Assembly (NCBI RefSeq): GCF_901875635.1
Contig: NZ_CABFMN010000022.1
Span: forward strand, 1 to 64,000
From: Xylophilus ampelinus
GTDB taxonomy: Bacteria > Pseudomonadota > Gammaproteobacteria > Burkholderiales > Burkholderiaceae_C
Direction of reading: 5' to 3'
DNA: 64,000 bases
This document shows, piece by piece, positions 1 to 7,001 of this stretch (position 1 is the first letter of the stretch; every line of letters begins with the position of its first letter). Both the position numbers and the translations under genes were made by a program. A model generated the notes under the pieces. The model saw nothing but the letters and a program-made list of their open reading frames with translations, made no database searches and was not told where the DNA came from.

Positions 1-464
1 ACCATCGCAAAGTCGGCTTCCACCCCTGGCTCACTTCTCAATCGGCCCGGTGGCTCACTTCTACTTCGGCGCGGACAGTCCGGGTGCAGAACGCCATCGA
101 AATCCAGGAAAAGGACCCGCCTCAACGTCGCGCGGTAGCAGGCGATGGCAGTCTCGTAGTGCTCGGTGCGCTCGCTGTACGCGGTAATGTGATGCTTCCT
201 GCACCAGTCTCGCCAGGCTAGCCGAACCGGCAATGTCGCGAGTCCGAAGTCGGAGACCTCGTAGGACTCGCCGTCGCTGGAACTGAAGGCTTGGCGCGTT
301 GCGTCGAAGTCGCGGATGAGTATTGGTGGAAGCGGTACGCCGCTGCCGTCGTCACGCCCGATGAGGAAGCGGTCGCCGCTCACAAGCTCCACGACGGACC
401 ATGCGGAGACAGTCCGTCTCGAGCCGCGACCGAACGGATTGGCCCGAGCATCCAATATGAACTC
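1..464 (-). pseudogene. Open-ended frame with a HAD motif, disrupted by an IS end
   Basis: On the minus strand a frame without stops runs from just after a TAG at 465 to the left edge. I see no convincing start codon in its upper part. At 116-78 it encodes VLFLDFDGVLHPD, the DxD motif I of the HAD superfamily, as in the HAD domains of small phosphatase/RNA-repair-type proteins. About a dozen codons later the sequence becomes the IS21-like end, so the HAD protein is cut after its first motif. The roughly 110 codons before the motif resemble no family I know; they contain a stretch reading AWSVVELVSGDRFLIGRDD. It may be an upstream small gene fused in frame, or the gene may start at the TTG just before the motif. 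Treated as a broken gene. Confidence 0.4.
27..62. mobile_element. IS21-type terminal repeats (remnant)
   Basis: The 12-mer TGGCTCACTTCT occurs twice as a direct repeat, at 27-38 and 51-62, 24 bp apart. Multiple short terminal repeats of this kind are typical of IS21-family element ends. The transposase (istA/istB) would lie left of the window and is not seen. The repeats abut the HAD-type reading frame on the minus strand. IS assignment is from memory of the family, not from a search. Confidence 0.45.
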
Positions 465-759
465 CTAGGCAGGGCATGGCTCACCCACGTTGTTTCCCAC
501 CACGGGGAGGCTGGAGACCGAGATGACCTTCGCCAGTGCGAGCTGTTCGGCTTTATGGAAACAAGCCTGCGCAAGTCGCGGTCGACGTTCGACTCGTCCA
601 TGCCCGGAAATTATGACGACAAAATCGTCGCGCGAACGGTGATAGAGGCACTCCAGAAGACAGAATACATTGCTCATGCTTGCACGTTCGGTGCCCGCAC
701 GATGATGTCGCGCGCCGTCTGGGGACGCACAGCACACCCTCGAAGTCGATGAAGAGCAA
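465..759 (-). pseudogene. Frameshifted small HAD-like phosphatase gene
   Basis: The minus strand starts with MLFIDFEGVL, a HAD motif I in which the second acidic residue is Glu instead of Asp. The reading then makes sense only in another frame, where CLYHRSRDDFVVIISGHGRV matches the motif II region of small HAD proteins (usually VVISSSWR). That second frame ends at a TAG at 465. So the gene carries a frameshift shortly after motif I, and its C-terminal part with motifs III and IV is not recognisable. With the neighbouring broken HAD frame at the left edge this suggests decayed, possibly duplicated, HAD genes inside the integrated element. The family call rests on two short motifs. Confidence 0.4.
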
Positions 760-816
760 TGGCGCAGCTTGCCCGTCGCGACTTGGGCGGTGGCCACTGC
801 CGTTGGCGCGTCGACG

Positions 817-1755
817 CTAGTCATGTAGAACTAGGATGGCGGTGAACTCATGACCGGCGCCTTGCGCGCCCCTTCGGACCTGAAGCTTTCTTGGCAGGGG
901 CCCGTAGGAAGAGCTCCCGCTCAAGCTCTCCACGCGCTTGCGCGACGAGTTCGCCGATAGGAGCAGCTTGGTGACGTCGCGCCAGTACGAGAACCCCAAA
1001 TCGCCGTCCGCGAGCCCTAGCTCATGCAGTTTCCGAACAGCGATGCCAAGGTCCGGCCAACTACTACCAGGTCCGCCGAACGTAGGCTCATCGTCGAAGT
1101 GACTCCGTACCAGCGCGTTGTCGCGTCCGAGGGACAACAAGAATCTGGCGACATCTGATGCAAAGAACGCGTCCGGTACCCCATCAATCACTGGTTGAGG
1201 TGCCAGGCAGTGCTGCTGCGCAAAGAGAGGTCTCAGCGATTTTGGAAGGTCGGCGGCGCGGCAATACCCGACGTCGTCCACACTCGACGTCGCCGATGGC
1301 ATTTCCAGCAGAGCGCTGCTCGGCCACACGGTTGCGGCGCGCTCGAGCATCCGTTGGCCCAGGCGCCACGGGGTCATTGTTGCGCGGCCCCATGCCGGCA
1401 ACATACCAACCTCGTCTTCCAGTTCCTCGTACATCCGCCAAAGCACAAAGTCGAGTCGCTCGCCCCCGCCAACGAAGAGCTTGATGCAAGCGCGTTCAAG
1501 CGTCTTGCGCAAGTCCGACTGTGACCCAGGCTTCATGTTTGCGGCGCTCTGAATGGCCTGTGCGATGCACAGTGGCAGTGGAACAGTTGGGAACTGCTTC
1601 AACCTCAATCGGCTCGCAAAGTGGAACGCCAAGTCGTCAGCATCCAGTTCGCATAGAAGCGTCGGCGCAGCAGCGCGCCCGACATTGCGCACACGCCCCT
1701 TCAGCAGGAAGGTTTCACCGGATTGGATGCTGTACTCAAGTTCGATTTTGACCAT
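817..1755 (-). CDS. Uncharacterised protein, 312 aa
   Basis: I do not recognise this protein. It starts MVKIELEYSIQSGETF and looks soluble: no signal peptide or membrane segment is visible. The first 60 residues read like a beta-rich domain (alternating hydrophobics, a GRVRNVGRAAAP turn), followed by a helical, charge-rich middle (roughly residues 75-150) and a C-terminal part ending in AGHEFTAILVLHD. It is transcribed away from the HTH gene at 1921, leaving a 165-bp divergent interval. It lies in the integrated element and its codon use is less GC-biased than that of the core genes to the right. Given the neighbours it could be island cargo, but nothing in the sequence fixes a function. Confidence 0.6.
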   Translation of the reverse strand: MVKIELEYSIQSGETFLLKGRVRNVGRAAAPTLLCELDADDLAFHFASRLRLKQFPTVPLPLCIAQAIQSAANMKPGSQSDLRKTLERACIKLFVGGGERLDFVLWRMYEELEDEVGMLPAWGRATMTPWRLGQRMLERAATVWPSSALLEMPSATSSVDDVGYCRAADLPKSLRPLFAQQHCLAPQPVIDGVPDAFFASDVARFLLSLGRDNALVRSHFDDEPTFGGPGSSWPDLGIAVRKLHELGLADGDLGFSYWRDVTKLLLSANSSRKRVESLSGSSSYGPLPRKLQVRRGAQGAGHEFTAILVLHD

Positions 1756-1920
1756 GTGCGTAGTTCAGGAAGGCGGCGCATCGGCCGTCGTTTTGCGCGA
1801 CTTTGTTGCAGGTCGATGTGAAGCCGCAATGCAGACGAAGCGCCTTCGATTCCATGCGGCATTCGGCGCCTCGCTACACGTCACGACAGCGCCTTGCTGT
1901 CGCAGACATCTGAACAACTT

Positions 1921-2481
1921 ATGAGTATCCAAGGAAAGAAGAAGCGGGCCATCCGTACTGGGCCCCCACCGGTCTTGGTCGACGAGGACCCTCTGCTGAG
2001 AGTCCTTATCGCGAAGGCAGCAACGCAGGGAAAGCCGCTCAACGCCCTTGCCAAAGAGCTGGGCGTGACGTACAGCCGCCTTGCGCAGTGGCGCCGCGCA
2101 AAGACGGCAATGAGGTCAGTGAACCGCTCGGTTCATATGCGCGCCGCGAGCTATCTGGGCATTCCTACCGTCCTGGCGCTTGCACTGGCGGGCGTGGTTC
2201 GTCTTGAGGACTTCGTCTTGCCTGCAGCCGAGTCATTGGACGAACGCCTCGGCAAGGACATCGAAGAAATGCGGCACGACCCACTTTTCGCGCCGTTCGT
2301 TCCGAGGTCACTCGATTTGGCAGCTTCGGAACTGAAGCTCTTCATCGTGTTCCTGTACCGTCAAGCAAGGGGAACCCCCAGCGCGCCACCTCGCGGGCAG
2401 CCCTGGTTGACGGAGTTGCATCAAGCCGCCCTCACACTGCAGGAGTTCAAGTCCGGCGGCTCCAGAACTGCAGGGCCATAG
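1921..2481 (+). CDS. HTH-domain protein, probable element regulator
   Basis: A 186-residue protein. Residues roughly 30-75 contain an XRE/Cro-like helix-turn-helix: the stretch NALAKELGVTYSRLAQWRRA has the usual A-x3-G spacing and a recognition helix ending in W-R-R. A basic N-terminus (GKKKRAIRTG) precedes it. The C-terminal half is helical with no known domain. I chose the ATG at 1921 (MSIQGKKK) over an in-frame upstream start at 1894, because homologous-looking sequence begins there and the upstream codons are unremarkable. It is divergent from the 817-1755 gene and is followed by a 272-bp interval with paired direct repeats. It probably regulates genes of the element; its target is unknown. 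Confidence 0.55.
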   Translation: MSIQGKKKRAIRTGPPPVLVDEDPLLRVLIAKAATQGKPLNALAKELGVTYSRLAQWRRAKTAMRSVNRSVHMRAASYLGIPTVLALALAGVVRLEDFVLPAAESLDERLGKDIEEMRHDPLFAPFVPRSLDLAASELKLFIVFLYRQARGTPSAPPRGQPWLTELHQAALTLQEFKSGGSRTAGP

Positions 2482-2556
2482 GGCATCCTCTGACGCAGTA
2501 GTCCTGATTCGGCGCCCCACTACGGGGCGTCTTTCCCTGGGGCTACATAAAGCCGC

Positions 2557-2590
2557 ACTTCATGTTTGGGCCGCGCGACTTCATGCTTGG
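2557..2590. repeat. Paired direct repeats, possible operator
   Basis: ACTTCATG(T/C)TTGG occurs at 2557-2569 and 2578-2590, 21 bp apart, which is two helical turns and places both copies on one face of the DNA. They lie in the otherwise empty interval 2482-2753 between the HTH gene and the AlpA-like gene. A related CTTCATGTTTG occurs near 1530. This arrangement suits a regulator site, but no binding protein is shown. Confidence 0.35.
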
Positions 2591-2753
2591 ACGAACGGAC
2601 CTCTGTACCCACCACTACGGAGGACCTCGACGCGGCCGCAGGGCCAGGTCGCTGACGTTCTCCATGTCCTTCTAAAGCACTGGCGCGCATCTAAAGCCGC
2701 TGATTTGCACCACCGTGCACTACACGTGACATCACCAACTTTGTACCGATGTC

Positions 2754-3143
2754 ATGCCTACGTCCCTGACCGACACCATTCCCTGTGAGCAGCGCGACTG
2801 CACCATCCAGCACCCTGGCATCGTTCAACCGCTGACACGGCTCGAGGTCTCGAAAATCCTCAAGGTCAGCATCCGAACGCTTGAGAACTGGCAGAAGACC
2901 GGAGAGATGCCGAAGTCGGTCACCATCGGAGGCCGCGCCTTCTGGCATTCGGCCATCTTCTATGACTGGTTGGACCGAAAGCTTCGTGCGCCCGTTGACG
3001 ACAGTGCCAGTACTGACGACCTCAGGAATCGCTCCAGCGCGCAGGCCAAGACGTCTCGGCCCCCCAAACACTTGTCCAGCACCGACCGCGCGATGCAACG
3101 AAACCAAGAGCGCCTTAAGAGGATGGCTGCCGGCAACGTGTGA
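2754..3143 (+). CDS. AlpA/MerR-like HTH protein, 129 aa
   Basis: Residues about 27-78 form a winged-helix/excisionase-type DNA-binding domain: LTRLEVSKILKVSIRTLENW is the HTH with the typical 'E-x5-V-S-x2-T-L' pattern, followed by GEMPKSVTIGGRAFW, which matches the wing of AlpA-type proteins (P-x-x-x-x-I-G-x-R-x-x-W). The C-terminal 45 residues are charged and look disordered. AlpA-like proteins act as transcription factors or excisionases in prophages and integrative elements, which fits the position within 2.4 kb of the att scar. It ends 49 bp before the convergent hipA stop. The start ATG follows a weak Shine-Dalgarno. Whether it acts in excision or only as a regulator cannot be told; no integrase is in the window. 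Confidence 0.7.
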   Translation: MPTSLTDTIPCEQRDCTIQHPGIVQPLTRLEVSKILKVSIRTLENWQKTGEMPKSVTIGGRAFWHSAIFYDWLDRKLRAPVDDSASTDDLRNRSSAQAKTSRPPKHLSSTDRAMQRNQERLKRMAAGNV

Positions 3144-3191
3144 AGCACGCGTCCATGCGCCGCAGCCGAGAAACCGGTCGGCGCTGTTCGG

Positions 3192-4423
3192 TCATCGCGC
3201 GTGCGCGCGCCCTTCTTCCCAGGCCTGCGCCATCTGCTCCCACAGCGCCGCGGTGACACGGGCGTCTCCCTTAGCCTCATCCAGAGTCTCGCCCATGGCA
3301 TCCGCTATCCGGCCAATCACATCGGCGGGTTGGGCGACACCACATACGCGGCGGCCGAAATCCGCCAGTTCCTCTGTCGTCGGATAGGCCTTCGTCTGGT
3401 GCTTGCCGGCGAACAACTTCAGCGCAAGTGTGCGGTCTTCAAGCTCCGGCCCACCCGGCGACTGGGTGTACTTGTAGATGGAGGTCGTCACGACATCGAA
3501 CATCGGAGCCAGCCAAACCTCCTCGCGCGAGCGGTAGAGCAACCCGAAGTTTTTGAGGTGCGCATCACCGTTGCGGACCATGATGGAAAAGGCAACCTGC
3601 TCGAAGAAGCGATGCAGGTTGCTGCTGTGAAGCTGGAACTGGCGCAGCAACTCGGCGACACGCTGGTAGAGCCCTGGTACTTGCGGTCCGACAGGATGTC
3701 ACGCACCCGCAGGCCCGCCAGCGCCGCGATGTCTTCGAAGCCGAGCCGCTCGACCCGACCATCGTCATGAACGACCAGGTCAAAGCGGTCCAAGACCAGC
3801 ATCTGGCCATCGTCCGACAACGCGAACGACGGCACATCGATGCCTGCATGCCTGGCGGCCGTCAGACACAGAAATTCATTGGCGGCCAGCCCAGGGTAAG
3901 CTGGGCTGGCCGCCTTGACGATGAGTGAGGGAATGGGCACCGTCGGCCGGTCCGGGACCATGATTTTGGGCTGCATGCCTGCGATGCCCGCGCCCGTGCT
4001 CAAGTAGGCAGCCACCAGCTCACTGAACACCTCGGGCGTGTACTTCGTGCTCAGCAATTCGCCCTTGCTCAACGTCCGCGGCAAGGAAGGCCCAGGCTGG
4101 TCGGGCAGGTTGTATCTCAGCCGACCAATCCCATTGCGCCCAACCAAGGCAAGCATGTGCATCGGCGTCATCGGCTGCTTCGGGAACAGCTCGCGAATCC
4201 TCATGAACAGGTCGCCTTCGGGAAGGTTCTGGTCCATCGGCGGAAACAGGTCGCCGTCCTGCCAGGTGAGGCTCTCGCTGGGCGGCATCAGCAGCGCCAC
4301 CGTCGGCTGGTCAGGTTCCGGCGCCAGGTACCGAAATTCGTAGGTCGATGCCCGGAGCAGTTGACCCGCCTTGACAGCGTCTCCGATGGAGACGTTCAGA
4401 AGACGAATCTTTTCAGGGAGCAT
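3192..4423 (-). pseudogene. hipA: HipA-type toxin kinase, frameshifted
   Basis: HipA proteins are Ser/Thr kinases that arrest growth, for example by phosphorylating glutamyl-tRNA synthetase, and are held inactive by HipB. The reading starts at the ATG at 4423 (MLPEKIRLLN), overlapping the hipB stop by 11 bp. The first frame gives the N-terminal subdomain (MPPSESLTW; GRNGIGRLRY) and the core with PKIMVPDR and LDRFDLVVHDDG. After LSDRKYQG, near 3673, the sense continues in another frame: LYQRVAELLRQFQLHSSN, then MVRNGDAHLKNFGLLYR, which is the catalytic N-G-D-x-H-x-K-N loop, and FDVV (DFG-like). The shift equals one missing base, so it is either a real inactivating mutation or a sequencing error. 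All catalytic motifs are otherwise intact. Confidence 0.85.
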
Positions 4424-4682
4424 CGTCGTCGTCCTGGAACCGAGCAGCGACTTCGCTCGCGGACGGCAAGCCAGCCCGCTCCAGCCGCAGCGCCAGCCCG
4501 AGAGCTCCCAGCACAGCAAGCAATGAAGACACTGTGGAGTCTTCCCCCGCTTCGAGCCGGTAGATGACCTCCCGAACTTTGCCCGCCTTCACGGCAAGCT
4601 CGGACTTGCTCATTCCCAGGGCTTCACGTTGCTCTCGCAACTGGCGGCCTAGTTCGTCCGGCAATCTCACCTTGTCAGTCAT
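4413..4682 (-). CDS. hipB: HipB-like antitoxin, XRE family
   Basis: An 89-residue XRE-type helix-turn-helix protein. The HTH spans about residues 10-60: REALGMSKSELAVKAGKV followed by REVIYRLEAGED. In hipBA loci HipB binds operators upstream of its own gene as a dimer and binds HipA, neutralising it and co-repressing the operon. The gene directly precedes hipA with overlapping ends (hipA ATG inside the last codons). Palindromic sites just upstream support autoregulation. The acidic tail (FQDDDDAP) is unusual but short. It is intact even though hipA is frameshifted, so it could still act as a solitary regulator or antitoxin. Confidence 0.85.
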   Translation of the reverse strand: MTDKVRLPDELGRQLREQREALGMSKSELAVKAGKVREVIYRLEAGEDSTVSSLLAVLGALGLALRLERAGLPSASEVAARFQDDDDAP

Positions 4683-4713
4683 AACTTACATCATACGGTC
4701 TGATTGGCGATTT

Positions 4714-4731
4714 TGTCAGCCATAGCTGACA
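4714..4731. promoter_or_regulatory. Palindrome at hipB promoter, likely HipB operator
   Basis: TGTCAGC-CATA-GCTGACA is a perfect inverted repeat with 7-bp arms and a 4-bp spacer, starting 32 bp upstream of the hipB start codon on the minus strand. HipB proteins bind short palindromes in this position, so operator function is a reasonable inference; binding is not shown. Confidence 0.6.
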
Positions 4732-4759
4732 CAATTCACCTAAGACTGCAAGTGCAAGC

Positions 4760-4804
4760 TATGCCTTGCAATCGATTCTCTTATCAGAATTTTTGCAAGG
4801 CATA
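4760..4804. promoter_or_regulatory. Second, longer inverted repeat upstream of hipB
   Basis: TATGCCTTGCAA (4760-4771) and TTGCAAGGCATA (4793-4804) are perfect 12-bp inverted arms separated by 21 bp. In addition CATAACTT(A/G)CATCA occurs at 4680-4693 and again at 4801-4814. The spacing suits either a two-site operator with looping or a short hairpin. The roughly 270 bp from here to the att scar (4815-5087) hold no convincing gene; a tandem TTGTTCCAAA-TTTGTTCCAA lies near 4959-4980. Confidence 0.45.
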
Positions 4805-5087
4805 ACTTGCATCAGTGGAGCTGCACCGAACCTCAATCTCACACGCCTGCATGAGACTATGGCGAGCAGAGATGCCGCCGAATGAGAAGAACAAAGCGCT
4901 CGGACACCCCTATCGACTACGTCCCATCGGCACAAACCCGCCAAGCTGGACGTAGAGAATTTGTTCCAAATTTGTTCCAACGCCCTCTTCACCCGCTTTC
5001 GTTCTTCTGCGCTCAAATGAAGGTTATGATGGCCGCTTCCAGAGGGAAAGCCTCAGGAAATGGACCCGCTGGGCGTGTGAAATGGCC

Positions 5088-5132
5088 TTCGGGACGTAGA
5101 GGCCGGAGGTTCGAATCCTCTCACCCCGACCA
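5088..5132 (+). other. 3' half of tRNA-Pro(CGG): integration (att) scar
   Basis: The sequence from the anticodon loop TTCGGGA (anticodon CGG) through the 3' anticodon stem CGTAG, the T-arm GGAGG-TTCGAAT-CCTCT, the acceptor strand CACCCCG and an encoded ACCA end is a perfect 3' half of a proline tRNA. The 5' half is missing: the bases before 5088 cannot pair with CGTAG and contain no D-arm. Tyrosine integrases that target tRNA genes leave exactly this, a duplicated 3' part at the far end of the element. The intact tRNA should therefore lie beyond the left edge. This marks the border between the integrated element (left) and the chromosome (right, pilB). Confidence 0.8.
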
Positions 5133-5248
5133 GTCTTGGTCATGTAATGCGGAATGCTGCGCAGAACTGTTGCGGCCTTGCGATTTACAGCACCAAGTCG
5201 ATCAGCGATGATCGTGAATCACTTTTTCACGTCTTTTACATCTGCTGA

Positions 5249-6982
5249 ATGGCTGCTGCCGACCCCCTTGCCAAAGAAAGTGCTTCCGTCGCCCTGCCGG
5301 GGCTGGCGCGCGCACTGATTTCGGCTGGCAAGCTGCAGGCCAAGGCGGCTGAAGACATCTATCAGAAGTCGCGGACGTCACGCAGCAGCTTCATCGCCGA
5401 ATTGACCGGCAGCGGCGCCGTTTCGGCATCCGATCTCGCACACACCCTGTCCAGCGCTTTCGGCGCGCCATTGCTAGACCTCGACGCCATCGACCCTCAG
5501 CGGCTGCCCAAGGATCTGCTGGACAGCAAGTTGTGCCAGTCCTACCGCATCGTCGTCCTTGGCAAGCGGAACAACCGCCTCATCGTCGCCACGGCCGACC
5601 CATCGGACCAGCAGGCTGTGGAGAAGATCAAGTTTGCCTCACAGATGGGGGTGGACTGGGTCATCGCCGAATACGACAAGTTGTCGCGCATGGTCGAGGC
5701 CGCCGCCGTGAGTGCGGCCGAGACCATCGACAACATCATCGGCGGCGAGTTCGAGTTCGACGAGGCGTCGCCAGAGGCCTCGGACGCGCCGGACCAAGCC
5801 GCTGCCGAAGTCGAGGACGCGCCGATCGTGCGCTTCCTGCACAAGATGCTGCTCGACGCGTTCAGCATGCGCGCGTCCGACATCCACTTCGAGCCTTACG
5901 AGCACAACTACCGCGTGCGCTTCCGCGTCGACGGCGAACTGCGCGAGATCGCGAGTCCGCCGGTGGTGATCAAGGACAAGTTGTCCTCCCGCATCAAGGT
6001 CATCTCCAAGCTGGATATTTCCGAGAAGCGCGTGCCGCAGGATGGCCGCATGAAGCTCAAGGTCGGGCCGGACCGGGTCATCGATTTCCGCGTGAGCACC
6101 TTGCCGACCCTGTTCGGCGAGAAGATCGTGATCCGTATCCTCGACCCGAGCAGCGCGCGCCTGGGCATCGACGCGCTCGGCTACGACCCCGAGGAAAAGC
6201 AGCGGCTGCTCGACGCCATCGGCCGGCCCTACGGCATGATCCTGGTAACCGGCCCCACCGGATCCGGCAAGACGGTGTCGCTGTACACCTGCCTCAACCT
6301 GCTCAACAAGCCGGGCGTCAACATCGCCACGGCCGAAGACCCGTCGGAAATCAACCTGCCGGGCGTCAACCAGGTCAACGTCAACGAGCGTGCCGGCCTC
6401 ACCTTCGCCACGGCGCTGCGGGCCTTCCTGCGCCAGGATCCCGACATCATCATGGTCGGCGAAATCCGCGACCTCGAAACGGCCGACATTTCCATCAAGG
6501 CCGCGCAGACCGGTCACCTGGTGCTGTCGACGCTACACACCAACGACGCGCCGACCACGCTCACGCGGATGCGCAACATGGGCATCGCGCCCTTCAACAT
6601 CGCATCCAGCGTGATCCTGATCACCGCGCAGCGCCTGGCGCGGCGACTGTGCGTGAACTGCAAGGCGCCGGCCCCCGAGATTCCCCGGCAGGCATTGCTC
6701 GACGCGGGCTTCAAGGAGGCCGAACTCGACGGCTCCTGGAAGCCCTACAAGCCGGTCGGCTGCTCCGCATGCAACGGCGGCTACAAGGGGCGTGTCGGCA
6801 TCTACCAGGTGATGCCGATCAGCGAGGAGATCCAGAAGATCATCCTGCGCGACGGCAGCGCGCTGGACATCGCCGCCCAGGCGGAACGCGAAGGCGTGCG
6901 ATCCCTGCGCCGCTCTGGCCTGCACAAGGTCATGCAGGGGTTGACCTCCCTCGAGGAAGTGGTCGGCGTCACCAACGAGTGA
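5249..6982 (+). CDS. pilB: Type IV pilus assembly ATPase PilB
   Basis: PilB is the cytoplasmic hexameric ATPase that drives pilus extension at the inner membrane. The 577-residue length is normal. The N-terminal MshEN/GSPII_E domain (residues about 1-150) is followed by the ATPase core: Walker A GPTGSGKT at about residue 335, Asp box and Walker B DPDIIMVGEIRD around 399, and a His box with HLVLSTLHTNDAPTT. A zinc-binding tetracysteine motif is present (CVNC near 467, CSAC near 507). It begins a tight cluster pilB-pilC-pilD and is the first chromosomal gene after the tRNA-Pro scar; the 116 bp before it must hold its promoter. The insertion upstream may have separated it from its original promoter context. 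Confidence 0.97.
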   Translation: MAAADPLAKESASVALPGLARALISAGKLQAKAAEDIYQKSRTSRSSFIAELTGSGAVSASDLAHTLSSAFGAPLLDLDAIDPQRLPKDLLDSKLCQSYRIVVLGKRNNRLIVATADPSDQQAVEKIKFASQMGVDWVIAEYDKLSRMVEAAAVSAAETIDNIIGGEFEFDEASPEASDAPDQAAAEVEDAPIVRFLHKMLLDAFSMRASDIHFEPYEHNYRVRFRVDGELREIASPPVVIKDKLSSRIKVISKLDISEKRVPQDGRMKLKVGPDRVIDFRVSTLPTLFGEKIVIRILDPSSARLGIDALGYDPEEKQRLLDAIGRPYGMILVTGPTGSGKTVSLYTCLNLLNKPGVNIATAEDPSEINLPGVNQVNVNERAGLTFATALRAFLRQDPDIIMVGEIRDLETADISIKAAQTGHLVLSTLHTNDAPTTLTRMRNMGIAPFNIASSVILITAQRLARRLCVNCKAPAPEIPRQALLDAGFKEAELDGSWKPYKPVGCSACNGGYKGRVGIYQVMPISEEIQKIILRDGSALDIAAQAEREGVRSLRRSGLHKVMQGLTSLEEVVGVTNE

Positions 6983-7001
6983 CGCGACATTGGAGATTCG
7001 C

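Noticed and set aside
4759-5016. Minus-strand 85-codon frame starting MSAEERKRVKRALEQIW near the att scar
   Set aside because: It runs through the hipB operator region, its second half is low-quality sequence and it resembles no known protein; more likely a chance frame.
5041-5132. A complete tRNA gene before pilB
   Set aside because: Only the 3' half matches; no D-arm and no 5' partner for the CGTAG anticodon stem.
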